From the NCBI RefSeq assembly GCF_900115775.1, contig NZ_FOXS01000001.1:1488001-1552000 (forward strand): DNA of 64,000 nt, written 5' to 3'. Made by a program: the position numbers and the translations under genes. The stretch comes from Hymenobacter arizonensis (lineage in GTDB: Bacteria > Bacteroidota > Bacteroidia > Cytophagales > Hymenobacteraceae). Positions 40,879 through 50,960 of this stretch are shown in pieces (position 1 is the first letter of the stretch; the number at the start of each line of letters is the position of its first letter). Under the pieces are notes generated by a model. That model was not told the origin of the DNA and made no database searches. It saw only the letters and a list, made by a program, of their open reading frames with translations.

Positions 40879-43212
40879 ATGCCCAACCCATCAGCCCCCA
40901 GCACCCCGGCCCCGCCCGGCACCTTCGCCGAAGAGCAACGACTAATTGAGGCGCTGCAGCTGCACCAGCTAGAGCTGGAAATGCAGAACGAGCAGCTGGC
41001 CGCCACCCATCTGGCGGCCGAAGCGGCGCGGGCCCAGGCCGAAGCGGCGCGGGCCCAGGCCGAAGCGGCGCGGGCCCAGTTTGCCGCCCTCTACGACTTT
41101 GCCCCAGCGGCCCTGTTCACCGTTGGGACCGATGGCACCATTGCCCAGCTCAACGAACGCGCCGGCCGCTTGCTGGGCACCACGGCCGGGCAGCTGAGCG
41201 GCCGGCGCCTGTTGCTGTTTGTGAGCCCCGAGAGCCGCGACGCCTTCCTGGAGTTCTTCGGCACGGTGCTGAGCACCCGGCAGCGCCATGCCGCCGAGTT
41301 TGTGTTGCAAACGGCCGCCGGCTCCCGCTTGGTGGCGCACGTGGATGGCGTGGTGGGCACCAACCTGGCCGGCGCCCCCGCCGTGCAGCTGGCCGTGATG
41401 GACATAACGCCTCTGAGCGAGGAAGTAGAGCGCCGGCAGCGCAGCGACGACCGCCTGAACCTGGCCCTGGCCGCTTCCGGCACCGGGGTGTGGGTGTGGG
41501 CCTTTGCCACCAACGCCCTGGAGTGGGACGCCCAGGCCCAGGCCTGCTTCGGGCGGCCCCATGACCCCAGCCCCACGTCGTTTGCCGTGCTGCAGGATGC
41601 CGTGCACCCCACCGACGTCGTGCTCATGCAGCAGGCCCTGCAGGCCACCATTCGCCACGGCCTGCCGCTCGACATTGAGCACCGCGTGCTCTGGCCCGAC
41701 GGCTCGGTGCACTACCTGGCCGCGCACGCCAAGGTGCAGTACGATGCCCAGGGCCGGCCCGAGTGCCTGGTTGGGCTAGTGCGGGACGTGACCGAGCGCT
41801 GCCTGGCCGAAGAAGCCCTGCGCTACCGCAACCGCCAGTTTCAGGAGTTTCTGCAGAACCTGCCCGTGGTGTTTATGCGCCTCTCGGCCGCGGGCGAGTG
41901 CCTGGAGCTGACCGGGGCCGGCCTGCACCGCCTCTCCCTGCCCGACAACTCCCTGCAGGGCCGCACCGTGTACGAGGCCTTTCCGGCGCTCACCGAGCCC
42001 ATGCAGCGCATGCTGAGCGGCCAGCCCGTCAGCTTTCTGGGCAGCACCGATACGCCGCAGCAGCGCGTGCATTTTCAGAACCACGGCTTCTTTGACGAGC
42101 ACAGCCAGCAGGGCGTCCTGTTTTCTATCGACGTCACCGAATCTGAGCAAGCGAAGGCCCAGCTGTGCGAGGAGCAAAAGTTTACCAAAAGCCTGCTCGA
42201 CCACCACGTAGACTGCGTGGCGGCCTTCGACCATGCCGGCCGCCTCACCGCCTGGAACCGGGCCATGCAAGCCCTCACCGGCCGCCCCGAAGCCGAGGCG
42301 CTGGGCCAGGATGTGTTTGCCTGCCTGCCGTTTAGTCGCGACTCGCCGCCCGGCCACATTGTAGAGCACCTGCTGGACGCGGGCACTCGCCGGCCCCGCT
42401 TCCAGCAAGCTTTTTCCCTCGATGGCCCCCCGCGCGATTTTGAGCTGACGGCTATTCCGCTGCCCAACCCCAAGGCCGCCGACAAGTCCGGCGGCCTGCT
42501 CCTGCTGCGCGACGTGACGGAGCGCAACCGCCTGCACGCCACTGCGGCCTCGTTTAAAGCCCAGCAGCAGGCCGAAACCTTCCGCATGATACTCATGGCC
42601 CAGGAAGTGGAGCGCAAGCGCATTGCCGAAGCCCTGCACAACGGCGTGGGGCAGCTGCTCTACGCCACCAAGCTGCACCTGGAGAAACACGGCAGCGCGC
42701 CCACTGCCGCCACCACTACCGAGGCGCTGGAGCTGCTGGAAACCGCCATCAAAGCCACGCGCACGGTCTCGTTTGAGCTCACCCCGGGCATTCTTGAAGA
42801 TTTTGGCTTGGCCGTGGCCCTGCAAAAGCTGGCCAAAAGCGTGGCGCCCGCCAAGCTGCTCCTCAGCCTCTACCTCACCGGCCTGGAGCGCCCCCTGCCG
42901 CAGGTGCTCACGGTGGCCATCTACCGCATGGTGCAGGAGCTGCTGAACAACGTGATAAAGCACTCCCGCGCCGAGGAAGCCACCCTGCACGTGGCCTACG
43001 AAGACAACCACGTGCACATCAGCATGGAGGACGACGGTGGCGGCTTCAACGTAGCCACCGCGGTAGGCAGCGCCCAGGGCATTGGCTTGGCCGGCCTCTA
43101 CAACCGTGCGGCGCTTCTGGGCGGGCACTTCGAGCTGGTGTCTCGCCCCGGCCGCGGCACCATTGCTTCCCTCAGCCTCCCCGTAATTCAGCCGGAGCAA
43201 AATCCGACCTGA
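40879..43212 (+). CDS. PAS sensor histidine kinase of the NarX/DesK (HisKA_3) type
   Basis: A 777-residue soluble kinase that should phosphorylate the regulator before it. Order: N-terminal coiled coil (about 18-70) with three copies of AEAARAQ, PAS 1 (about 75-175), PAS/PAC 2 (about 190-315), PAS 3 (about 320-425), PAS 4 (about 430-545), HisKA_3-type dimerisation helix with the phosphorylated His587 in EALHNGVGQLL, and ATPase domain with VQELLNNVIKHS, MEDDGGGFN and GIGLAGLYNRA. The combination of this ATPase form and a LuxR regulator is the standard NarL-type pairing. No membrane segment, so the cue is cytoplasmic. Confidence 0.93.
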   Translation: MPNPSAPSTPAPPGTFAEEQRLIEALQLHQLELEMQNEQLAATHLAAEAARAQAEAARAQAEAARAQFAALYDFAPAALFTVGTDGTIAQLNERAGRLLGTTAGQLSGRRLLLFVSPESRDAFLEFFGTVLSTRQRHAAEFVLQTAAGSRLVAHVDGVVGTNLAGAPAVQLAVMDITPLSEEVERRQRSDDRLNLALAASGTGVWVWAFATNALEWDAQAQACFGRPHDPSPTSFAVLQDAVHPTDVVLMQQALQATIRHGLPLDIEHRVLWPDGSVHYLAAHAKVQYDAQGRPECLVGLVRDVTERCLAEEALRYRNRQFQEFLQNLPVVFMRLSAAGECLELTGAGLHRLSLPDNSLQGRTVYEAFPALTEPMQRMLSGQPVSFLGSTDTPQQRVHFQNHGFFDEHSQQGVLFSIDVTESEQAKAQLCEEQKFTKSLLDHHVDCVAAFDHAGRLTAWNRAMQALTGRPEAEALGQDVFACLPFSRDSPPGHIVEHLLDAGTRRPRFQQAFSLDGPPRDFELTAIPLPNPKAADKSGGLLLLRDVTERNRLHATAASFKAQQQAETFRMILMAQEVERKRIAEALHNGVGQLLYATKLHLEKHGSAPTAATTTEALELLETAIKATRTVSFELTPGILEDFGLAVALQKLAKSVAPAKLLLSLYLTGLERPLPQVLTVAIYRMVQELLNNVIKHSRAEEATLHVAYEDNHVHISMEDDGGGFNVATAVGSAQGIGLAGLYNRAALLGGHFELVSRPGRGTIASLSLPVIQPEQNPT
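41017..41079 (+). repeat. 21-bp tandem repeat, three exact copies, inside the kinase gene
   Basis: GCCGAAGCGGCGCGGGCCCAG occurs three times in a row (41017, 41038, 41059) and codes AEAARAQ. In-frame copy-number change would alter the coiled-coil length before the first PAS domain. Confidence 0.95.
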
Positions 43213-43667
43213 ACGCCGTCCCAAAATTGCCCTAGGCTAAAGTATAATGCCGAGTGAAACGTTGTGGCTGGGTACGCGCGCGCTTGGCTTTGGGGCCAGG
43301 CCAGCGGCGGCATCCTAGGCCGGCTTCTGCCCTGCTTCCCAAACCTTGGCTTTCTCCTTAGCAATGAGCATTAATTGATAAAATCTATTTGTTTATTGAT
43401 ACGGCCGGCTAAGGGTGTGAGAACCTTCTCAATTGCTTAATGCAGGCGCTTTGCCCTGGCCAGGGCCGTTTGCTTACTTCGCCGGCTGTTCAGTACCTTG
43501 CCCATACGCTTTGGTTTCCGCCTCAGCCGCAACCCTGCTACCAGCAAGACCATTGGCTTGCGCTGCGTGCTTGGTGGCGAGCTGCTGGCTGCTAGCAAAG
43601 CCGTGTTGGCCGGCCTGATAACCAGTGGCTGCCAACTCCATTGTCTGCCCGCTTCTCTCTTTTCTGC
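43213..43667. other. Gap before the sugar operon; candidate promoter at 43469-43500
   Basis: 455 bp without a convincing gene. TTTG (43469-43472), 21 bases, then TACCTTG (43494-43500) resembles a Bacteroidota promoter with one base missing in the -7 box, about 170 bp before the first gene of the cluster. A short open frame at 43433-43618 has no coding character. Confidence 0.35.
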
Positions 43668-44744
43668 ATGTCTCGAAAAAAGGTTCTCTTTCTCATTGGT
43701 TCGCCCAACCAAACCACGCAGATGCACCAGATTGCACAGCTGCTGGAAGACGAATTTGACCCTTACTTCAGCCAGCTCTATTACGACGGCTGGCAGCGCC
43801 CCTTCTATGAGTTTCTGCTAAAAACCGGCGGGCTCGACAAAACCATTGTCACCGGCGCCATCAAGGCCAAGGCCGATAAATACCTGGCCGAGCACGGCCT
43901 CAACAACGATTTTGAGGCCCGGCAATTCGGCAACACCTACGACCTGGTGGTGTGCTGCTCCGACGTGATAGTGCCCTGGCCGCTGGTGCGCCGCACCAAA
44001 ACCATCTTCGTGCAGGAAGGCATGACCGACCCGCTCAACTGGTGGGCCCGCCTCGTCCGCAAGCTCAACTGGATGCCCATTCTAGCCATTGGCACGGCGC
44101 TCAATGGCCTGGCCAACTGCTGCGACATCTACTGCGTGGCCTCGGAAGGGTACAAAGAGCATTTTGCCTACGTGGGCGTCGACCGCGACAAGCTCATCGT
44201 AACGGGCATCCCCAACTTCGACAACGTGGAGCAGCTGCGCCACAACGACTTTCCGCACCACGGCTACGTGATGGTGGCCACCTCCGACCTGCGCGAAACC
44301 TTCACCCCCGAAAACCGCCCCAAGTTTATTCGGGAGTGCGTGCGCATTGCGGCCGGCCGGCCCCTGCTCTTCAAGCTGCACCCCAATGAGAAAATGGACC
44401 GCGCCGTGGCCGAAATCAGAGCCAACGCCCCGGCTGACACCATGATTTATACCGAAGGCAACACCGACCACATGATTGCCAATTGCTCGGAGCTAATTAC
44501 GCAGTACTCCACCGTGGTGTACGTGGGCCTGGGCCTGGGCAAGCCGGTGCACTCCTACTTCGATGTCGAAGACCTAAAGCGCAAGCAGCCCTGGCAGAAT
44601 GGCGGTACCTCAGCCCGGCGCATCGCCGCCATTTGCCGCAGCTTTAGCCGCTTTGGAGGCAGTGGCCCCGCCTTCCTGCGCCAGTATCAGCCCGAGGCCT
44701 TCGCCACTTCTACGGAAGCCGACAGTTCGTTTGCAGTGCAATGA
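43668..44744 (+). CDS. GT-B type glycosyltransferase-like protein
   Basis: A 358-residue cytoplasmic protein with two Rossmann-like halves. Signs: KVLFLIGSPNQTTQMHQIA at the start (as in UDP-sugar-binding GT-B proteins), FVQEGMTDP, a second half beginning near 160 with CVASEGYKEHFAYVGVD...VTGIPNFDN, then KLHPNEK and TQYSTVVYVGLGLGKPV, which match the nucleotide-binding half of capsule and teichoic-acid-type transferases and of the related UDP-GlcNAc 2-epimerases. A sugar transferase that uses the cluster's product is the best guess; an epimerase of the NeuC kind cannot be excluded. Start at ATG 43668. First gene of an eleven-gene same-strand cluster. Confidence 0.72.
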   Translation: MSRKKVLFLIGSPNQTTQMHQIAQLLEDEFDPYFSQLYYDGWQRPFYEFLLKTGGLDKTIVTGAIKAKADKYLAEHGLNNDFEARQFGNTYDLVVCCSDVIVPWPLVRRTKTIFVQEGMTDPLNWWARLVRKLNWMPILAIGTALNGLANCCDIYCVASEGYKEHFAYVGVDRDKLIVTGIPNFDNVEQLRHNDFPHHGYVMVATSDLRETFTPENRPKFIRECVRIAAGRPLLFKLHPNEKMDRAVAEIRANAPADTMIYTEGNTDHMIANCSELITQYSTVVYVGLGLGKPVHSYFDVEDLKRKQPWQNGGTSARRIAAICRSFSRFGGSGPAFLRQYQPEAFATSTEADSSFAVQ

Positions 44745-44849
44745 ACTGGATATCCCAACGAAGCTTTGTGCCGAACAAGGTTGTTTAAACTTCCTAATAC
44801 CAATCGTATACCTCCTAGTACTAAACTGGAAATCAGAATTCTCTAAATC

Positions 44850-45656
44850 ATGCACTTACCAAGTATCCTGACTGTTGTGCAGGCCCGCATGGGTTCATCC
44901 CGCCTGCCGGGAAAGATACTGCTGCCCCTGGCCGGCCAGCCCCTACTGGTGCGCATGGTAGAGCGAGTACAGCGCGCCCATCTGGCTGGCACTGTGGTGG
45001 TAGCCACAACCACCGACGCTGCTGATGATGCCGTAGCCGAGTGCTGCGCCGCTCACGGCCTGGAATGCTTCCGCGGCGATGCCCTCGACTTGCTCGACCG
45101 CCACTACCAAGCCGCCCGCCACTACGGCGCCGATGTGGTGCTGAAAATCCCATCCGACTGCCCGCTCATCGACCCGGCTATTATTGACGAAGTAGTGGGC
45201 TACTACCTGCACTTCGCCGACCGCTACGACTTCGTGAGCAACCTGCACCCCGCCACTTTCCCCGATGGCAACGACGTAGAAGTAATGCCCTTTACGGCTC
45301 TGGAAACTGCCTGGCGCGAAGCCCGCCGCCCGCTGGAGCGTGAGCACACCACGCCCTTTTTCTGGGAAAACTCCGACCGCTTCCGCCTCGGCAACGTGGC
45401 CTGGGACACCGGCCAGGACTACTCCATGAGCCACCGCTGGACCATTGACTACCCCGAAGACTATGACTTCATCAATGCCGTTTACGAGGCGCTCTACGCG
45501 AGCAACCCAGCGTTCGGCCTCGACGACATTCTGACACTACTCAACAAGCGGCCCGACATTGCGCAGCTCAATGCCCGCTATGCCGGAGTAAACTGGTACC
45601 GTAACCACCTCGACGAATTGAAAACCGTCGACCCTTCTCAAACTCGTAAAATTTAG
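44850..45656 (+). CDS. spsF: SpsF-type cytidylyltransferase (sugar activation)
   Basis: A 268-residue nucleotidyltransferase of the CTP-transferase family that includes NeuA, KdsB and SpsF. Nucleotide-binding start VVQARMGSSRLPGKIL is the SpsF signature; KIPSDCPLIDP holds the metal-binding Asp, and FPDGNDVEVM and SHRWTIDYPEDYDF follow. SpsF of Bacillus is tied to spore coat sugar synthesis. Here it is the only CMP-sugar synthetase candidate in a cluster with a NeuB-like synthase and KdsC-like phosphatase, so it may make the CMP-activated ulosonic acid. The activated sugar cannot be told from sequence. Confidence 0.88.
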   Translation: MHLPSILTVVQARMGSSRLPGKILLPLAGQPLLVRMVERVQRAHLAGTVVVATTTDAADDAVAECCAAHGLECFRGDALDLLDRHYQAARHYGADVVLKIPSDCPLIDPAIIDEVVGYYLHFADRYDFVSNLHPATFPDGNDVEVMPFTALETAWREARRPLEREHTTPFFWENSDRFRLGNVAWDTGQDYSMSHRWTIDYPEDYDFINAVYEALYASNPAFGLDDILTLLNKRPDIAQLNARYAGVNWYRNHLDELKTVDPSQTRKI

Positions 45657-45660
45657 TTGT

Positions 45661-45763
45661 CATCTTGAATGTCATGCAGAGCGCAGCGAAGCATCTCGCT
45701 TGGGGTAGCTAATTACTTAAGCACGCGAGATGCTTCGCTGCGCTCTGCATGACATTCAAGATG
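45661..45763. repeat. Family A hairpin repeat with 39-bp perfect arms
   Basis: Arms 45661-45699 (starting CATCTTGAATGTCATGCAGAG) and 45725-45763 (ending CTCTGCATGACATTCAAGATG) are exact inverted copies, 39 bp each, around a 25-base loop. Between spsF and the first transketolase gene. Confidence 0.93.
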
Positions 45764-45816
45764 ATTTACTTAATCAACTAAACAGCTTGAACTGGCAACT
45801 GACCATTCCCCAACCT

Positions 45817-46674
45817 ATGAAACTAGAGCAAAAAGAGCACCTCCAACAACTGGCCCTGCGCGTGCGCGAGCACATTGTGCGCCTCAGCACCGATGGCGGT
45901 TGCTTCACGGGCGCCTCCCTCTCCTGCGCCGACCTGCTGGTATACCTCTACGCCGACTGCCTGAACGTGCGCCCCGACAACCTCACCGACCCCACGCGCG
46001 ATTACCTGTTTCTCTCGAAGGGGCACGACGTGCCGGCCCTCTACGGCACCTTCGTGGAACTGGGCTTCCTCGATAAGGACCGGCTGAACCAGCACCTGAG
46101 CACCGACGACCACATTTACTGGCACCCCAACCGCAACGTGCCCGGCGTGGAGTTTCACTCCGGCTCCCTGGGCCACCTGCCCAGCGTGGCCCTGGGCGTG
46201 GCCATGGACTGCCGCATGCGCGGTCAGGACAACAAGGTCATCGTCATTACCGGCGACGGCGAATTGAACGAAGGCACGGTGTGGGAGTCGCTACTCGTAG
46301 CCAGCGCCCATAAAGTCAACAACCTCACGCTGGTAGTCGACCGCAACCACTTCCAGGCCAACGTAGCTACCGAAGACCTGATTCCGCTCGAGCCCCTGGC
46401 ACCCAAGTTCGAAGCCTTCGGCTGCGAAGTCCGCCGCATCGACGGCCACGATTTCGAGCAGTTGGAAGCTGCTTTCTCGGCCCTGCCCTTCTCCGACACC
46501 AAGCCCTCCGTCATCATTTGCGACACGGTGCGCGGCCGCGGCCTCCCCAGCATCGAGGCCCGCGCCGACCGCTGGTTCTGCAATTTCTCTAGCGAGGAAG
46601 TGGAAGAGCTACTGCGCGAGCTGCACAGCCAGGAAGCCACCACGCTGACCAGCGAAACGCTCACGGTACGCTGA
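45817..46674 (+). CDS. Transketolase, N-terminal (thiamine diphosphate-binding) subunit
   Basis: A 285-residue subunit of a split transketolase, which moves two-carbon units between sugars. It contains the ThDP/Mg site GDGELNEGTVWES with the Asn of VVDRNHFQ, and the usual N-terminal pattern CADLLVYLYADCL...FLSKGHDVPALY...HPNRNVPGVEFHSGSLGHLPSVALG. Length fits the first of two genes of the archaeal and bacterial split form. Start at ATG 45817; upstream in-frame sequence is repeat DNA. The partner gene follows after a hairpin repeat. In this cluster it may build or lengthen the sugar skeleton instead of serving the pentose phosphate pathway. Confidence 0.92.
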   Translation: MKLEQKEHLQQLALRVREHIVRLSTDGGCFTGASLSCADLLVYLYADCLNVRPDNLTDPTRDYLFLSKGHDVPALYGTFVELGFLDKDRLNQHLSTDDHIYWHPNRNVPGVEFHSGSLGHLPSVALGVAMDCRMRGQDNKVIVITGDGELNEGTVWESLLVASAHKVNNLTLVVDRNHFQANVATEDLIPLEPLAPKFEAFGCEVRRIDGHDFEQLEAAFSALPFSDTKPSVIICDTVRGRGLPSIEARADRWFCNFSSEEVEELLRELHSQEATTLTSETLTVR

Positions 46675-46686
46675 CCTATTCCCATT

Positions 46687-46787
46687 TGTCATCCTGAGCT
46701 TGCGAAGGACCTTATTACGCCAGCACGCCTCGCAGTATTCATAGCTGATGCGAACGTGATAAGGTCCTTCGCAAGCTCAGGATGACA
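46687..46787. repeat. Family A hairpin repeat (CCTGAGC variant), 28-bp perfect arms
   Basis: TGTCATCCTGAGCTTGCG... (46687-46714) and ...CGCAAGCTCAGGATGACA (46760-46787) are exact inverted copies. The unit lies between the two transketolase subunit genes. Confidence 0.92.
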
Positions 46788-46808
46788 GAAGTTTTAACGC
46801 TACACTCT

Positions 46809-47762
46809 ATGACCTACGAAGAACTCATCAAAGAAACCGCCCTCGCCGATGAGCGACTGGTGGTGATGACGGCCGAAAACCGCGCCCTCATCCGCAACCT
46901 GCCCGCCGTGCTGGGCCCGCGCTTCATCGACACCGGCATTACTGAGCAAACCCTCATTGGCGCCGCGGCCGGGCTGGCCCTGCGCGGCCGCGTGCCGGTG
47001 GTGCACGCCTTGGCCACCTTCCTCACGCTGCGGGCCTTCGAATTCATCCGCACCGACGTGGGCATTGGCCAGCTGCCCGTGAAGCTGAGCGGCTTCGTGC
47101 CCGGCTTCCTATCTGATGGCAACGGCCCCACCCACCAGGCCATTGAGGACGTAAGCTTGATGCGCGGCATCCCCGGCATGACGGTATTTGCCCCAGCCGA
47201 CGAAGCCGACATGCTCGCCATGCTGCCCGCCATCTGGGCCTCGCCCGCTCCGGCTTACGTGCGCATCAACACCCGCCCCGCCACCTACGAGCACGCCCCG
47301 TTCGAAATGGGCAAGGCCGAAATCGTGGCCGAAGGCACCGACGTAACCATTCTCACCTACGGCATGCTCTTCGAGCAAACCCTAGTAGCCCGCGAGCTGC
47401 TGCAGGCCCAGGGCAAATCCGTGGGTCTCATCAACCTACGCAGTCTCAAGCCGATAGACGAAGCAGCGCTGCTTGAGGTAGTGCGCCGCGGCTCGCTCAT
47501 CGTGACAGTGGAAGACCATTTCATCACCGGCGGGCTGTATTCTATTCTGGCTGAGGTGCTGCTGCGCAACCAGCTCACAACTCGGGTGCTGCCCCTGGCC
47601 CTGGAAGAGCGGTGGTACCGCCCCGGCCGCCTGAGCGCCGTGCTGGAGCACGAAGGCTTTACCGGTCAGCACATTGCCCGCCGCGTTGCCGAAGCGCTGG
47701 GCGAGTCGGGCGCTACTATTTCAGCCGGACCCGCCGTGCTGGAAAATCAATTTGCCGAGTAA
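46809..47762 (+). CDS. Transketolase, C-terminal (pyrimidine-binding) subunit
   Basis: A 317-residue second subunit. The catalytic Glu that activates thiamine diphosphate is seen in DTGITEQTLIGAAAGLAL; GFVPGFLSDGNGPTHQAIED and MTVFAPADEADM follow, and the C-terminal transketolase domain (about 185-300) ends with the HEGFTGQHIARRVAE helix. It should form the active site together with the protein encoded by the preceding gene. ATG 46809 is preferred to 46782, which lies in repeat DNA. Confidence 0.92.
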   Translation: MTYEELIKETALADERLVVMTAENRALIRNLPAVLGPRFIDTGITEQTLIGAAAGLALRGRVPVVHALATFLTLRAFEFIRTDVGIGQLPVKLSGFVPGFLSDGNGPTHQAIEDVSLMRGIPGMTVFAPADEADMLAMLPAIWASPAPAYVRINTRPATYEHAPFEMGKAEIVAEGTDVTILTYGMLFEQTLVARELLQAQGKSVGLINLRSLKPIDEAALLEVVRRGSLIVTVEDHFITGGLYSILAEVLLRNQLTTRVLPLALEERWYRPGRLSAVLEHEGFTGQHIARRVAEALGESGATISAGPAVLENQFAE

Positions 47763-47772
47763 CAAAATCGTC

Positions 47773-47876
47773 TGTCATGTTGACGAAGCAAGCATCTTAT
47801 CACGGCTGCTTTCGTCAGAATTACTAACACATGCTGCGCGAAGGTGATAAGGTCCTTCGCTGCGCTCAGGATGACA
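47773..47876. repeat. Family A hairpin repeat, mixed arms
   Basis: Left arm TGTCATGTTGACGAAGCAAGCATCTTATCAC resembles the CATGCTGA type, right arm GTGATAAGGTCCTTCGCTGCGCTCAGGATGACA the CCTGAGC type, so the element looks like a hybrid of the two subtypes. Between the transketolase and aminotransferase genes. Confidence 0.82.
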
Positions 47877-47884
47877 AAATAGCC

Positions 47885-49219
<1,335 letters not shown>

Positions 49220-49230
49220 GTCGTTCTGAC

Positions 49231-49398
49231 GGGCGCCTCACCCCCTAGCCCCCTCTCCGAAAAGGAGAGGGGGGACTAGCTTCTAGTTTTAGCATTTTCA
49301 TAAACGAGTCGCTGTTCTCACTACTTCTAGACTATAAACAACTAGAAGTCTAGTTCCCCCCCTCCTTTTCGGAGAGGGGGCTAGGGGGTGAGGCGCCC
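49231..49398. repeat. Family B hairpin repeat
   Basis: GGGCGCCTCACCCCCTAGCC (left) and GGCTAGGGGGTGAGGCGCCC (right) are exact inverted copies at the ends; inner words CTCTCCGAAAAGGAGAG and CTCCTTTTCGGAG are hairpins of their own, with CTAGTTTTAG/ACTAGAAGTCTAGT in the centre. Fourth operon gap in a row filled by a hairpin element. Confidence 0.9.
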
Positions 49399-49416
49399 GT
49401 TTGAACGTCCCCATAC

Positions 49417-50223
49417 ATGGACCTTTTCTCCCTAACCAACAAAACCGCCATCGTCACCGGCGCCTGCGGGCTCATTGGCCGCCAGCACTGCGCCGCCCTC
49501 GCCGCGGCTGGCGCCAACGTCGTAGTAGCCGACCTCAACGCCGAAGCCTGTGCCGCAGTAGCAAGCGAGCTACCTGGCGGCCCGCACTTGCCGCTTTCCG
49601 TGAATGTGATTAGCAAAGAATCACTCACAGCAGCGCGCGACCAGATTCTGGCGCAGTTCGGCCACATCGATGTGCTGGTCAATAATGCTGCCATCAACGA
49701 CATGTTCGAGAACCCTGCGCTGGCGGCCGACTTATCTAAGTTCGAGAACTTCCCGCTCGATACCTGGCAGAAATCCCTTGAGGTGAACGTGACGGGGGTT
49801 TTCCTGGCGGCGCAGGTGCTGGGCACGCCCATGGCCGAGCAGGGCCACGGCAGCATCATCAACGTGGCCAGCACCTACGGCATCGTGGGACCCGACCAAA
49901 GCATCTACATCAACGCTCAGGGCGAGCAGACCTTCTACAAGTCACCCTCCTACCCCGCCACGAAGGGCGCCGTTATCAGCTTCACGCGCTATTTGGCGGC
50001 GTATTGGGGCAAGCGCGGCGTGCGGGTAAACACGCTGTCGCCGGGCGGCGTGGAAAATAATCAGGATAATTTTTTTGTTCAACAGTACAGCGCCAAGACG
50101 CCGCTGGGTCGCATGGCCGCAGCAACGGATTATCAAGGGGCTGTGGTATTTCTAGCTTCCGATGCTTCCGCTTATATGACCGGGGCCAACTTGGTCGTTG
50201 ATGGGGGGTGGACAGCCATCTGA
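49417..50223 (+). CDS. Short-chain dehydrogenase, PtmA-like
   Basis: NAD(P)-dependent oxidoreductase of 268 residues. Rossmann start TGACGLIG with GRQHC, NNAAIND, and catalytic Ser152, Tyr179 and Lys183 (VASTYGIVG, SYPATKG). Ser and Tyr are 27 residues apart instead of the usual 13-14 because of an extra stretch (about PDQSIYINAQGEQTFYKSP), a feature I associate with the PtmA group found in flagellin legionaminic acid clusters. The C-terminal RVNTLSPGG...LVVDGGWTA is canonical. Role inferred: oxidises or reduces a hydroxyl in the sugar precursor. It follows the aminotransferase, a common dehydrogenase/aminase pair. Confidence 0.88.
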   Translation: MDLFSLTNKTAIVTGACGLIGRQHCAALAAAGANVVVADLNAEACAAVASELPGGPHLPLSVNVISKESLTAARDQILAQFGHIDVLVNNAAINDMFENPALAADLSKFENFPLDTWQKSLEVNVTGVFLAAQVLGTPMAEQGHGSIINVASTYGIVGPDQSIYINAQGEQTFYKSPSYPATKGAVISFTRYLAAYWGKRGVRVNTLSPGGVENNQDNFFVQQYSAKTPLGRMAAATDYQGAVVFLASDASAYMTGANLVVDGGWTAI

Positions 50224-50339
50224 TTTCGGTTGAATAAAGGGACAATCTATTTCGTAACTATTTCATAAACTTACATCTAGAGTCCTCTATAAGCTAAACA
50301 GTCACTTTTGCTGTTTATTCAACTCTCACCCTGCTACCT

Positions 50340-50897
50340 ATGGAAACTGCCCTCATTCAAGCCAAGGCCCGCCACATCAAGCTGGTGCTCACCGATTCGG
50401 ACGGCGTCCTGACCGACAACGGGGTGTATTACTCCGCCCACGGCGAGGAAATGAAACAGTTTTCCATTCGCGACGGCATGGGCGTGGAGCGCTTGCGCAA
50501 CCAGGGCATCGCCACGGGCATCATTACCGGCGAAACTTCGCCCTCAGTGGTGAAGCGCGCCCACAAGCTGCGCATCACCGAGCTGCACCTGGGCGTGAAA
50601 GACAAGGCCGCCTGCCTGCAGGAAATTCTTACCCGCTTACAACTTACTCCGGCTGAAGTCGCTTTCATTGGCGACGACACCAACGACGTGGAAATTATGA
50701 GCCTGGTGGGGCTGGCGGCTTGCCCGGCCGATGCCACCGACTTTGCCCGCCACGTGGCCCACTACCACTGCACTACTCCCGGCGGCCACGGCTGTTTCCG
50801 GGAGCTGGCCGAACTCATCATCGCCAGCAAGAGCCCCGACAACGCGGGGCGCCAACGAGTTTTTATCGAGCGCCAACTGCTCCGCAGCCAGTACTAG
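50340..50897 (+). CDS. KdsC-like HAD phosphatase
   Basis: A 185-residue phosphatase of the KDO-8-phosphate/NeuNAc-9-phosphate type (C0 class, no cap). Motif I TDSDGVLTD with Asp19 and Asp21, the beta-hairpin that forms the tetramer pocket, motif II ITGETSP, Lys in HLGVKDKAA, motif IV GDDTNDVEIM, and the C-terminal PGGHGCFREL. KdsC usually dephosphorylates the product of a KdsA- or NeuB-type synthase; the synthase gene comes next after 63 bp. This pairing suggests that the ulosonic acid is made in phosphorylated form. Confidence 0.92.
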   Translation: METALIQAKARHIKLVLTDSDGVLTDNGVYYSAHGEEMKQFSIRDGMGVERLRNQGIATGIITGETSPSVVKRAHKLRITELHLGVKDKAACLQEILTRLQLTPAEVAFIGDDTNDVEIMSLVGLAACPADATDFARHVAHYHCTTPGGHGCFRELAELIIASKSPDNAGRQRVFIERQLLRSQY

Positions 50898-50960
50898 CCG
50901 CCCCGGCCAGTACTCCTTTCCCTCAACCCACCCACCCCGAACGCCTTAACCCTACGCATT

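Noticed and set aside
41776-43224. 482-codon open frame on the minus strand
   Set aside because: Shadow of the PAS histidine kinase gene; no recognisable domain, while the plus strand has all kinase motifs.
43433-43821. Open frames upstream of the glycosyltransferase-like gene
   Set aside because: No coding bias, no domain, and they run across the candidate promoter and the start of the real gene in another frame.
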